Part shown: positions 27,247 through 35,887 of the stretch, in pieces
Layout of the letters: every line of letters starts with the position of its first letter
How positions within the stretch are numbered: position 1 is the stretch's first letter
NCBI RefSeq assembly: GCF_002157145.1
Contig: NZ_CP021361.1
Coordinates: forward strand, 1,364,001 to 1,428,000
Source of the DNA: Acidovorax carolinensis
GTDB lineage: Bacteria > Pseudomonadota > Gammaproteobacteria > Burkholderiales > Burkholderiaceae_C
Length of the DNA: 64,000 bases
Direction of reading: 5' to 3'
Notes under the pieces: model-generated
The model's database searches: none
Seen by the model: only the letters and a program-made list of their open reading frames with translations
Told to the model about the DNA's origin: nothing
Translations under genes and position numbers: made by a program

Positions 27247-28143
27247 ATGGCTTGGCTTGATTCGCTTTTTGCAGGTGCAAAGGCCTTTTTAAAAGGCGCC
27301 GTGGTCGCGGTCAGGGAGACCGTGAAGGCCGTGCTGGAGGAGATTGATAACTCGTCATTTGGTAAGGCTGCCACGCAACTGGTGCGCGGGGTTGCCGAAC
27401 GCCATTTCAACGTAGCGAAGGATCTTGCCGATGAAGAGCAAGAGTTGGCTGAAAAGAGACGACGTGATGGGCGCCTCACGGAGAACGATCTCGATCGCTT
27501 GCGTGAGATTGAGGCTGAGCGTGACCGTTTGCGGCGCGAACTGGATGAAGCCAAAGCGGCGCGTTCTGCCCAGGAGCTGCGAGAGGCGCAGGGCGATGTC
27601 ATTGCAGCGGCAGTGACAGGCGACGAGGCAGCGGCTTCAATTGGCATCCTGTCAACAAAGGTATGCCCTGAGTGTGGAGGCGCCATGCGTATCCAACTAG
27701 GTGGCTTCAATACCAAGACGGATCGGCAGACCTTTTATTGGCAATGCACTTCGCCCAACCCGCTTCCATGCCCAACGCTGAAGCTCGACCCTGAAGCTGA
27801 GCGCACATCTGTGTTGCGCCGACCCGATGCCGACTTGGATGGATCTCGCAAGCAGCGCGAGGAGATCTGGACTCGCCCGGATGTGCTGAACAAGGCGCAT
27901 GGCCGATTGCGTGCGAGTCTTGATGAAGAAGACGAAGAGATCGTTTGCCCTGCCCACATGCTCCCCATGAAGCTCATGCCCAAGCCTTCTGCTGGGGGCC
28001 GCATGCTGGACAGCTACGAGTACATCTGCCTGGGCATTACGCCCGACGGCCGTGCTTGTGGCCATAAAGTGCCGGTCAAGAGCTTTCCACAAGTGTCAGC
28101 GGCGCTCAGGCGGCGTGAGGGGCGCGGCATTATTGATGGCTAA
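27247..28143 (+). CDS. Coiled-coil protein with zinc-ribbon motifs
   Basis: 298 aa, family not recognised. Residues 1-30 are hydrophobic/amphipathic (MAWLDSLFAGAKAFLKGAVV), then a long charged coiled coil at about 58-115 (EEQELAEKRRRDGRLTENDL, EAERDRLRRELDEAKAARSA). Next comes a zinc-ribbon-like CPECGGAMRIQLGG with the later pair C-x(9)-C (QCTSPNPLPCP). A second Cys-containing segment (EIVCPAHMLPMKL, YICLGITPDGRACGH) follows. Possible nucleic-acid binding. It sits alone between the ATPase/TOPRIM pair and pglZ, 177 bp after the former. Confidence 0.72.
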   Translation: MAWLDSLFAGAKAFLKGAVVAVRETVKAVLEEIDNSSFGKAATQLVRGVAERHFNVAKDLADEEQELAEKRRRDGRLTENDLDRLREIEAERDRLRRELDEAKAARSAQELREAQGDVIAAAVTGDEAAASIGILSTKVCPECGGAMRIQLGGFNTKTDRQTFYWQCTSPNPLPCPTLKLDPEAERTSVLRRPDADLDGSRKQREEIWTRPDVLNKAHGRLRASLDEEDEEIVCPAHMLPMKLMPKPSAGGRMLDSYEYICLGITPDGRACGHKVPVKSFPQVSAALRRREGRGIIDG

Positions 28144-28311
28144 ATTGCGCAAAGGGCTGTTGCACTATTGCCTCGGTTGATATCGGCTAATGCCCGCCGC
28201 TGCAGCCCCCTCGAAGAGCGCCAGTGCTCGCCAAGGCCACCGAGCGCGGCTGCCTGACCAAATAAGTGGGCCCGGATTGATCAGCATCCAGGAGCCAGAC
28301 AACGGAAATTT

Positions 28312-30918
28312 ATGAGCCAGCAACGCCTGATTGAAAGTTTAACCAGCCTGTTTAGCACACGTCCGGTGGTGTTCTGGCACGACGTGGAGGCGGAGTTCGC
28401 CTTGGTCGTGGACGGCCTGCAACTAGACGGCGTACGACTCGTACGCCTGGATGACACGCCCACGCTGCAGTTGAAGATTGACATCGAGCGCTCGCCCGGC
28501 CAGCGCTGGTTGATTTACAGCACCCAGCCCGAGCCGGAACCTGCACAAGACTGGCTGCTGGACGTGCGCCTGCGCAGCAAGTCGTTTCGGGCAGATACCA
28601 CGTCCATCCTGCTGGAAGACCTGGGCCTGACCACGCAGGCACTGCGCCATCACCTGAAAGAGCGGGCCAAGTTTTTGCGCGCCAAGGATCGGGTAGAGCG
28701 CCTCAAGCGCCTGGTGCTGCCGGGCGACGGTGCGCCAGATCTGGACCGCAAAATGCTGGCCGTGCTTACTCGTGCCGACCAGCCAGAGCTGTTTGCCATG
28801 CTGCAGCGCTTGTTTGCCTCGCTGGTGGTGGATGGCGAGGCCGACCTGGCTGCACAGCCCAAGGCCTGGCAAGACATTGCGGCCAACGATTTGGCGCCTG
28901 AGTTCTGGGGTTTGGTGCGCTCGCAACTGGGCTATGCCGACGCAGAGCCCAACCTGCGTGACTTGCTAGTGCGTGTGTTGGTGACCGACCTGTGCCGGTG
29001 CCTGGACGGCGCACCGCCGCGCCAGTTGGCGCATTTTGTGTTGCCCGACCGCGCGCTGGCGGCCAATGCCTCGGTGTTTGCGGCGCGGTGGCGGTCAGAC
29101 CTGGCCTTTTTCAGCAGTTACAACGTGCTGGCCCGTGCTGTGGCCCAGGAGCTGAACTTGGCGCAATTACTGGCCAGCTACACGGCAGAGCAACTGGCCG
29201 AATGCATGGCCTTTGAGGAATTGGAGCTGCGGGTGGTGCAGGACCTCAAGCAACGCATCGTGGCGGGGGCAGGGGCCAACATGGACGTGGTGCATGGTTT
29301 GATTGCGCGGCGGCGTGACGGGCATTGGGCCAACCCCTTGTTGGCCAGTGCCAGCGAGCGCACCCGCGCGCTGGCGGCTTGCTACGACGCGCTCAAGGCA
29401 GCGGCAGACTTTTTCAGCCTCAAGGCCAGCCATGCGGCGGGCTTTAGCTTTGCTGATGCAGCAACGGCCTTTGGCCAATACCGCGAGCACCTGTACCGCT
29501 TTGACCAGCTGTACCGGCACTTTCACACGGCAGCGGATGCCGTGGAGCCTTCAGGCTGGGCAGTGCTGCATGAGCTGCGCACATCCATCGAAAATCTGTA
29601 TTCAGGCTGGTTTGTGCCGCAGCTGGGTGCCGCGTGGGCGAAAGTGGTGGAAGGCGACCAAGGCTTGCTGCAGCACTGGTCCCTGCCCGATGTAACGCCG
29701 CAGCAGGCGTTTTATGAGCGTGAGGTGCAGCCTTTGTACAGCGGCGGTGCCAAGCGGGTGTTTGTGGTGATTTCAGACGCTTTGCGCTATGAGGTGGCAC
29801 AGGAACTGGTGCAGTTCACCAACGGTAAAAACCGTTTTAAAGCGTCCCTGGGCACTATGCTGGGAGTGCTGCCCAGCTACACGGCGTTGGGCATGGCAGC
29901 CTTGCTACCGCACCAAACACTCGCATACAAGGAAAGCGCCAACCTCGATGTGCTGGCTGATGGCCACCTTGTTGCTACTTTGGAGCAGCGCAATGAGCAC
30001 CTGAAGGGCGTCGGCGGCATGGCCATCAAGGCCGAAGACCTGATAGCCCTGGGCAAGGAAAAAGGCCGCGAGCTGGTTCGTGATCGCCAGCTCATCTACA
30101 TCTACCACGACCGCATCGACATGACGGGCGACAAGCAGGCGTCAGAGTCCAAGACCTTTGAGGCGGCGGCGCAGACGGTGCAGGAGTTGTCGCAGTTGCT
30201 GGGCTTCATCATCAACTCGCTCAACGGATCGACCGTGCTGGTGACGGCGGACCATGGTTTCATCTACCAGGAGTCGCCCCTGGATGGCGCTGATAAATCG
30301 ACGCTGGAAGACAAACCCGCAGGGACGCTGAAAGCCAAGAAGCGCTATCTGATCGGCCGCAACCTGGGCACGACCGCCAAGGCCTGGGCGGGCAATACGG
30401 CGGTGACGGCGGGCACCACGCCTGAAGGTAGCCTGGATTTTTGGGTGCCCAAAGGGGCCAGTCGCTTTCACTTCGCCGGTGGCGCACGCTTTGTGCATGG
30501 CAGTGCCATGCCGCAAGAGGTGGTGATCCCGGTGATCACGGTGCGCGAGAGCGAGGCCGACCACGCCAAGACCCGGCCCGTGAATATCAGCGTGCTGGGC
30601 AATGTGGGCAAGATGGTGACCAGTTCGCAGCGTTTCGAGTTCATACAGACCGATGCGGTGTCCGAGCGGGTGCTGGCGCGTACGGTGGTGGTCTCGCTGC
30701 GCGAGGGCGACGCGCCGATCAGCGACGAGCAGACGCTGACGTTTGACAGCACTTCCCAGCTGCTGGATGAGCGCAAGCGTTCGGTATTTTTGACGGTGCT
30801 CGCCGGTGCGCATGACCCGCACCGCCGCTATGACCTGGTGATGCGTGATGCCATCACCAAGGTGGAAGTGCTGCGCCTGCCCATCAAGGTGGACTTGGCG
30901 TTTGGCAGTGACTTTTAA
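28312..30918 (+). CDS. pglZ: BREX PglZ (alkaline-phosphatase superfamily)
   Basis: Core BREX protein, 868 aa. The C-terminal half is the PglZ domain: VFVVISDALRYEVAQEL with the metal-binding Asp at about residue 489, and VTADHGFIYQ with Asp647/His648. The N-terminal half is helical (VFWHDVEAEFALVVDGLQLD onward). PglZ defines all BREX types and some related proteins act as nucleases. The 5' neighbour gap is 168 bp; brxL follows after 27 bp. Confidence 0.95.
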   Translation: MSQQRLIESLTSLFSTRPVVFWHDVEAEFALVVDGLQLDGVRLVRLDDTPTLQLKIDIERSPGQRWLIYSTQPEPEPAQDWLLDVRLRSKSFRADTTSILLEDLGLTTQALRHHLKERAKFLRAKDRVERLKRLVLPGDGAPDLDRKMLAVLTRADQPELFAMLQRLFASLVVDGEADLAAQPKAWQDIAANDLAPEFWGLVRSQLGYADAEPNLRDLLVRVLVTDLCRCLDGAPPRQLAHFVLPDRALAANASVFAARWRSDLAFFSSYNVLARAVAQELNLAQLLASYTAEQLAECMAFEELELRVVQDLKQRIVAGAGANMDVVHGLIARRRDGHWANPLLASASERTRALAACYDALKAAADFFSLKASHAAGFSFADAATAFGQYREHLYRFDQLYRHFHTAADAVEPSGWAVLHELRTSIENLYSGWFVPQLGAAWAKVVEGDQGLLQHWSLPDVTPQQAFYEREVQPLYSGGAKRVFVVISDALRYEVAQELVQFTNGKNRFKASLGTMLGVLPSYTALGMAALLPHQTLAYKESANLDVLADGHLVATLEQRNEHLKGVGGMAIKAEDLIALGKEKGRELVRDRQLIYIYHDRIDMTGDKQASESKTFEAAAQTVQELSQLLGFIINSLNGSTVLVTADHGFIYQESPLDGADKSTLEDKPAGTLKAKKRYLIGRNLGTTAKAWAGNTAVTAGTTPEGSLDFWVPKGASRFHFAGGARFVHGSAMPQEVVIPVITVRESEADHAKTRPVNISVLGNVGKMVTSSQRFEFIQTDAVSERVLARTVVVSLREGDAPISDEQTLTFDSTSQLLDERKRSVFLTVLAGAHDPHRRYDLVMRDAITKVEVLRLPIKVDLAFGSDF

Positions 30919-30945
30919 TGCAATGCGGTTTTTTTTAGAACGCGA

Positions 30946-33021
30946 ATGACACAAGAACTGAACACCCCCACCGCCGCGCCACCATCCGAAGCATTGGAGT
31001 CCGCTGCAGGCGCGAGCCTGGACGATCTGCTCAACACGCACTTCGCTGGAAAGGTAGTCCGCAAGGATCTGACCAAGCTCATCAAGGAAGGTGCCAATGT
31101 GCCGGTGTACGTGCTGGAGTACCTGCTGGGCATGTACTGCGCGAGCAACGACGAGGCCACCATTCAGAATGGTCTGCAGATGGTCAAGCGCGTGCTGGCT
31201 GAAAACTATGTGCGCGCGGACGAGGCAGAAAAGGTCAAATCGAAGGTGCGCGAGAGCGGCACGTACAAAGTGATCGACAAGATCACTGTCAAGCTCAATG
31301 AAAAGCGCGACCTGTACGAGGCGCTGCTATCCAACCTGGGTGTGAAGAACGCCGAGATCTCGGACTCGTATGTGCGCCAGTTCGAGAAGCTGCTGGTGGG
31401 CGGCATCTGGTGCATCGTCACGCTGAAGTACCACTTTGAGGAAGACCAGCGCGGATCGCCTTTCACCGTGACCGAACTCAAGCCCATTCAGATGCCCAAC
31501 ATGGACATGCAGGCACTGTTTGAGGCGCGCAAGGCGTTCACCGATGCGCAGTGGATCGACGCGTTGATCCGCTCCACGGGCATGGAGCCGACCTGCTTCA
31601 AGGAGCGCGAAAAATGGCACCTGCTGGCGCGCATGGTGCCGCTGGTGGAAAACAACTACAACTTCTGCGAGCTGGGCCCGCGTGGCACCGGCAAGAGCCA
31701 CATCTACAAGGAAATCAGCCCTAACAGCATTCTGGTGTCGGGCGGGCAGACCACGGTGGCCAATCTGTTCTACAACATGAGCGCTCGCAAGGTGGGGCTG
31801 GTGGGCTTGTGGGACGTGGTGGCTTTTGATGAAGTTGCGGGGATTAACTTCAAGGACCACGATGGTGTGCAGATCATGAAGGACTACATGGCCTCGGGCT
31901 CGTTCAGCCGGGGCCGCGAGTCCATCAACGCCAGCGCTGCCATGGTGTTTGTGGGCAACATCAACCAGAGCGTGGAGTCTCTGGTCAAGACCTCGCACCT
32001 GCTGGCCCCGTTCCCGGAAGCCATGATCGACTCGGCCTTTTTTGACCGTTTTCATGCCTATGTGCCAGGCTGGGAAATTCCGAAAATGCGGCCCGAGTTC
32101 TTTACCAACCAGTACGGCCTGATCGTGGACTACTTGGCGGAGTACCTGCGTGAAATGCGCAAGTACAGCTTTGCCGATGCCATCGACAAGTGGTTCAAGC
32201 TGGGCAACAACCTGAACCAGCGCGACACCATTGCCGTGCGCCGCACCACGTCAGGCCTGCTCAAGCTGGTGTGTCCGAACGGCGAGTACACCAAGGATGC
32301 GGTGCGCAAGTGCCTGGAATATGCCCTGGAAACCCGGCGCCGCGTGAAGGAGCAGCTCAAGAAAATTGGCGGTATGGAGTTTTACGACGTGCATTTCAGC
32401 TACATCGACTTGGAAGACGGTGTGGAGCGCTTCGTAACCGTGCCGGAACAGTCGGGCGGCGCATTGGTGCCGGAGGGGCGCCTGCAACCAGGCACCTTGC
32501 ACACCATCAGCATGGGTGCCTCAGAAATGCCGGGTATCTACCGGCTGGAGATCCAGTCGATTCCAGGCGGCGGCAAGGTCAACGTGTCCGGGGCAGCGCC
32601 ACGAGAAGCCGTCAAGGTGGCCTTTGACTACTTCAAAGCCAACTCCTCGCGAGTGAGCGCGTCTATCAAACCAGGCGAGCGGGATTTTCATACCCACTTG
32701 GTGGAACTGCAAAACAGCGGTGCCCCCCAAGCACTGACACTGGCCAGCTTCATTGCGCTGTGCTCAGCAGCCCTGGCCAAGCCTGTGCAGTCGCAATTGG
32801 CTGTGTTGGGAGACATGAGCCTGGGCGGCACCATTGTTCAGGTGCGCAATCTGGCGGAGAGCATGCAGGTGGCCTTTGATGCAGGCGCCAAACGCATCTT
32901 GCTGCCGATGTCGAGCGTGACGGACATCCCCTCCGTGCCGGGCGAGTTGTTCGCCAAGTTTCAGACCAGCTTTTACTCAGATCCGGTGGATGCTGCGTTC
33001 AAGGCCTTGGGGGTTGAATAA
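30946..33021 (+). CDS. brxL: BREX Lon-like AAA+ protein BrxL
   Basis: 691 aa, the last core gene of type I BREX. AAA+ Walker A GPRGTGKS is at residues 244-251 and GLWDVVAFDEVAGINFKDHD carries the Walker B. The C-terminal region resembles a Lon protease domain (VNVSGAAPREAVKVAFDYFK; LGGTIVQVRNLAESMQVAFD). Its presence with brxA, brxB, brxC, pglX and pglZ completes a type I set. Known relatives bind DNA as multimers. Confidence 0.95.
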   Translation: MTQELNTPTAAPPSEALESAAGASLDDLLNTHFAGKVVRKDLTKLIKEGANVPVYVLEYLLGMYCASNDEATIQNGLQMVKRVLAENYVRADEAEKVKSKVRESGTYKVIDKITVKLNEKRDLYEALLSNLGVKNAEISDSYVRQFEKLLVGGIWCIVTLKYHFEEDQRGSPFTVTELKPIQMPNMDMQALFEARKAFTDAQWIDALIRSTGMEPTCFKEREKWHLLARMVPLVENNYNFCELGPRGTGKSHIYKEISPNSILVSGGQTTVANLFYNMSARKVGLVGLWDVVAFDEVAGINFKDHDGVQIMKDYMASGSFSRGRESINASAAMVFVGNINQSVESLVKTSHLLAPFPEAMIDSAFFDRFHAYVPGWEIPKMRPEFFTNQYGLIVDYLAEYLREMRKYSFADAIDKWFKLGNNLNQRDTIAVRRTTSGLLKLVCPNGEYTKDAVRKCLEYALETRRRVKEQLKKIGGMEFYDVHFSYIDLEDGVERFVTVPEQSGGALVPEGRLQPGTLHTISMGASEMPGIYRLEIQSIPGGGKVNVSGAAPREAVKVAFDYFKANSSRVSASIKPGERDFHTHLVELQNSGAPQALTLASFIALCSAALAKPVQSQLAVLGDMSLGGTIVQVRNLAESMQVAFDAGAKRILLPMSSVTDIPSVPGELFAKFQTSFYSDPVDAAFKALGVE

Positions 33022-33098
33022 GCGCTCTGTATCGCCTTGTCTTTCAGCCAGTTCGTCGTGACCGCTCCTGAAAGAAGCTGTTGCGCCCAGCCTCATTT

Positions 33099-33126
33099 TC
33101 AATTCCCTCGAATTCGAGGGAATTGA
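33099..33126. repeat. 28-bp perfect palindrome between brxL and the integrase
   Basis: TCAATTCCCTCGAA is followed directly by its reverse complement, with no spacer. It lies 78 bp after brxL and 54 bp after the end of the convergent integrase fragment. No T-run follows on either side. Either a bidirectional terminator with GAATTC loop or a dimeric protein site. Confidence 0.7.
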
Positions 33127-33179
33127 TCCAGGGTTTACTTACCGCCGTATATCCAGCGATTCGGCTAGGCAACTATGGG

Positions 33180-34226
33180 CTATTGATGTGGAACGGGTGT
33201 CGCGTTTGGGCCGAGCTGCGTCGGTTCGGCGTGTACCGCCCAAGCCTCCATCATCGCACGCCGCTTTTCCAACATATCACCGCGTCGATACGCCGCCTCC
33301 ACCTTGTTGCCAACGGTGTGTGCCAGTGCCATTTCGGCCATTTCCTGTGGGTAGTCCGTGGTTTCCGCCGTCCAATCCCGGAAGGTAGAACGGAAGCCAT
33401 GAACGGTTAGATCGTCACGTTTCATGCGTCGCAGTACAGCAGTGAGCGTCATGTCGGAGAGGGGTTTGTGGTCACGCACGCCGGGGAATACGACATCTAC
33501 GTCATCGAGCCTCAGTGCTTTCATTCCCTGCAGGATGGTCATCGCGGCGTCTGACAAAGGTACGCGGTGTTCGCGGTGCGCTTTCATGCGCTCGGCTGGG
33601 ACGATCCAAAGGCGGTTGTCCAAGTCCAGTTCGTCCCATGTCATGCCGCGCACTTCGCCCGAACGAGCAGCCGTCAGGATGGTGAATTGCACGGCCAGTG
33701 CCCCGATACCAGCTTGAGCACGTAACTCGGCCATGAATGGCTTCATTTCCTGCCAGGGCAGTGCCGGGTGGTGTTTGACCTTGGCCACCTTGGAACGGGC
33801 AGGTAAGAGGGAGTCAAGGTGGCCTTTCCAGCGAGCGGGGTTCTCCCCATTGCGATACTTGTGCACAGTGGCCCAGTCGAGGATAGATTCGACGCGGCCC
33901 CGCAGGCGAGAAGCGGTTTCTGATTTGATGTGCCAAATAGGCTCAAGCAAGCGCATGACATGCGCCGTCTCAATCATGCCTACATCCATCTTTCCGATGA
34001 CGGGACTGGCATAGGTATTCAGGGTGCTGGTCCACTGCTCTGCATGTTTGGCACTTTTCCACCCTGAGCGATGAGATTCGACGTACTGCGTGGCGCACCA
34101 GTCAAACGTGACCGCCTTAGCATCTGCCACACGTGCTGCCGCCACGGCTTCTTGCTTGACTTTCATTGGGTCAATGCCCTCGCGCACTTGCTTGCGCCAT
34201 GCACTGGCTTTTTCACGGGCTTCGAC
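33180..34226 (-). pseudogene. int: Tyrosine integrase, C-terminal part (split by IS)
   Basis: Catalytic half of a P4-type site-specific integrase. Active-site regions are present: the first Arg in AARSGEVRGMTWDEL, HGFRSTFRDW (HxxR), AHTVGNKVEAAYRR with the Tyr nucleophile in AAYRRGD. Removing the IS and one TA joins the two halves in frame as [15 protein letters not shown], the normal sequence of this family. It reads inward from attR. As it stands no full-length integrase can be made, unless the IS excises. Confidence 0.92.
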
Positions 34227-35311
34227 TAGTGTCCTGAGTTAGAAATTCGCAGACAAAATCTTTCGATGCTTGCAAGGATGTCGTCGGCGGACTTGGCCCA
34301 GACGAATGGTTTTGGATCCGCGTTGTTGAGTTCGAGGTATTCGCGGATTGCTTGTTCGAGCTGTCTTGTTGATCTGTGCGTGCCGCGACGGATGCACTTC
34401 TCGGTCAGGGTGGCGAACCAGCGCTCGACCTGGTTCAGCCAGGATGCAGAGGTGGGCGTGAAGTGCACGTGAAACCTGGGATGTCTGCCGAACCATGCCC
34501 TGATTGAGGGGGTCTTGTGCGTGCCGTAGTTGTCCATCACCAGATGCACGTCCAAGCCAGCAGGCACGTTGGCTTCGATGGTTCGCAGAAATTGCAGGAA
34601 CTCCGTGCTGCGATGGCGCCGATGCAACTCCCCGATCACTTCGCCCGTGGCAATGTCCAGCGCCGCAAACAGCGTCGTCGTGCCATGGCGCATGTAGTCG
34701 TGGGTTCGCCGCTCGGGGATGCCCGGTGCCAGCGGCAGGATCGGCTGTGTACGGTCCAGCGCCTGGATCTGGCTCTTCTCATCCACGCACAACACCATCG
34801 CCTTGAGCGGCGGATCCATGTACAGGCCGACAATGTCGCGCACCTTCTCGACGAACAGCGGATCACTGGAGAGTTTGAAGGTTTCATGGCGGTGCGGCTG
34901 CAAGCCGAAAGCCCGCCAGATTCGACTCACAGCCGTCTGTGACACATCCATGGCGCGCGCCATACTGCGCGTGCTCCAGTGCGTGGCACCAGCGGGCACG
35001 GACTCCAGCGTCTTGGCGATGACGGCATCGACTCGGGCATCGTCGATCGTACGCGGTGCACCCGGGCGCGGTGCGTCAAGCAGACCGTCCAGCCGCAGCT
35101 GGACAAACCGACCGCGCCACTTCGATACCGTCTGCTGCGTGACCCGCTGGCGCGCTGCCACCACTTTGTTATCCGAACCTTCGGCACAGGCCAGCACGAT
35201 GCGCGCTCGCAACGCCAGAGCCTGCGCCGTCTTGCGACGCTTGGTCAGCGCGATCAGCTGTTCGCGCTCCGTCACGCTCAACACCAATGGAGTCTTTGGT
35301 CTTCCGCTCAT
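34226..35311 (-). CDS. IS630-family transposase
   Basis: DDE transposase of about 361 aa (start taken at [20 protein letters not shown]; an upstream ATG at 35338 is possible). N-terminal helix-turn-helix ([20 protein letters not shown]), then catalytic Asp in [15 protein letters not shown], second Asp in [10 protein letters not shown] and Glu in [12 protein letters not shown]. The stop codon TAG is made from the TA target duplication plus the next flanking base, so the gene's end depends on the insertion site. It appears intact. Confidence 0.93.
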   Translation of the reverse strand: MSGRPKTPLVLSVTEREQLIALTKRRKTAQALALRARIVLACAEGSDNKVVAARQRVTQQTVSKWRGRFVQLRLDGLLDAPRPGAPRTIDDARVDAVIAKTLESVPAGATHWSTRSMARAMDVSQTAVSRIWRAFGLQPHRHETFKLSSDPLFVEKVRDIVGLYMDPPLKAMVLCVDEKSQIQALDRTQPILPLAPGIPERRTHDYMRHGTTTLFAALDIATGEVIGELHRRHRSTEFLQFLRTIEANVPAGLDVHLVMDNYGTHKTPSIRAWFGRHPRFHVHFTPTSASWLNQVERWFATLTEKCIRRGTHRSTRQLEQAIREYLELNNADPKPFVWAKSADDILASIERFCLRISNSGH

Positions 35312-35391
35312 GGCCACCTCATCGTGCAATGACACCACACGACTGATTGCATTGGCAGAAAATAATTCAATGAATTTTTAACTCAGGACAC
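34229..35391 (-). mobile_element. IS630-family insertion sequence in the integrase gene
   Basis: 1163 bp between TA duplications at 34227-34228 and 35392-35393. Terminal inverted repeats GTGTCCTGAGTTAGAAATTC (left) and GTGTCCTGAGTTAAAAATTC (right, reversed) match at 19 of 20. The TA target duplication is the hallmark of IS630/Tc1-mariner elements. It carries one transposase gene. Confidence 0.95.
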
Positions 35392-35393
35392 TA

Positions 35394-35577
35394 GGGAGAC
35401 ATCGGGGTATGGCCCCAGCCCAGTCCAGCGCTCACGGCCATTGAATGCATAGCGCAGAATCCACGACTTGGAACCCCCTTCGGTGACCTTGAGCCACAGG
35501 CCTGCACCGTCGCCATGCATACCGGCTTCCTTGAGCTTGGTAGCTTGCAGTTGAGTGAGTTTGTTGGCTTTGACCAT
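35394..35577 (-). pseudogene. int: Tyrosine integrase, N-terminal part (split by IS)
   Basis: Begins MVKANKLTQLQATKLKEAGM and contains GLWLKVTEGGSKSWILRYAF and RWTGLGPYPDVSL, the DUF4102 arm-binding domain of P4-type integrases. The frame breaks at the IS right end. It starts 192 bp inside attR, so its promoter is in the attR-proximal region with the TATACGG repeats. Confidence 0.92.
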
Positions 35578-35617
35578 GGGCAGAGTTCGACGGAGGTGAG
35601 ACCCGAATTTTGGTCTC

Positions 35618-35638
35618 GTTATACGGAAAAGTATACGG
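35618..35638 (+). repeat. TATACGG repeats, candidate integrase arm sites (right)
   Basis: GTTATACGG (35618-35626) and GTATACGG (35631-35638), same orientation as the pair at 7660-7683 at the other end. They lie between attR and the integrase start, so they may also serve as an integrase operator. Confidence 0.55.
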
Positions 35639-35769
35639 AAAAAACGCGAGATTGAGGGAAGTCATTGGAAACAACGTGAGACGATAAAACATCATAAGTT
35701 ATTGTTTTTATTGGTTTTTTCGTTGATTAATGCGATTTCATGATGTGATGTGAAACGCAGATTCGACTT

Positions 35770-35784
35770 CCTCCGTTTCCGCCA
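35770..35784 (+). repeat. attR core
   Basis: Copy of the tRNA-Ser 3' end, CCTCCGTTTCCGCCA, identical to 7592-7606. TTCGA at 35762-35766 continues the alignment at the same offset. Immediately followed by the displaced tRNA terminator. Confidence 0.92.
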
Positions 35785-35790
35785 AACAAC

Positions 35791-35816
35791 AAAGCCCCGC
35801 ATGTCGGGGCTTTTTT
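35791..35816 (+). terminator. Rho-independent terminator, originally of tRNA-Ser
   Basis: AAAGCCCCG (35791-35799) pairs with CGGGGCTTT (35805-35813), loop CATGT, then a T-run. It lies 7 bases after the attR core, where the terminator of the uninterrupted tRNA gene would be. It faces the convergent hslR gene. Confidence 0.88.
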
Positions 35817-35887
35817 GTTTTTGGCGATTGGCGCGGTGGTGTCCGTCGGCCAATAAGCACCTTCAGAGACACAACAGTGCCAGCGCG

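Larger units (their letters stand above)
7592..35784. mobile_element. 28.2 kb genomic island integrated in tRNA-Ser, carrying type I BREX
   Basis: The limits are a 15-bp exact direct repeat, CCTCCGTTTCCGCCA, at 7592-7606 (tRNA 3' end) and 35770-35784. Extended to 23 bp (7584-7606 and 35762-35784), 21 positions match. Just inside the right copy is a tyrosine integrase that reads inward from that end. Paired TTATACGG-type sites lie near both ends. The hairpin with T-run that would terminate the tRNA transcript lies just outside the right copy. Cargo includes an AlpA-like regulator, a replication-protein candidate, BREX, a toxin-antitoxin pair and unknown modules. The integrase is disrupted, so the island is probably fixed in place. 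Confidence 0.93.

Noticed and set aside
14184..33021. Restriction-modification type I/IIG system instead of BREX
   Set aside because: PglX alone resembles a IIG methyltransferase, but brxA, brxB, brxC, pglZ and brxL around it define type I BREX, and no restriction nuclease domain is visible in PglX.
7607..35784. Complete prophage
   Set aside because: No capsid, terminase, portal, tail or lysis genes are present; only integrase, AlpA and a Rep candidate.
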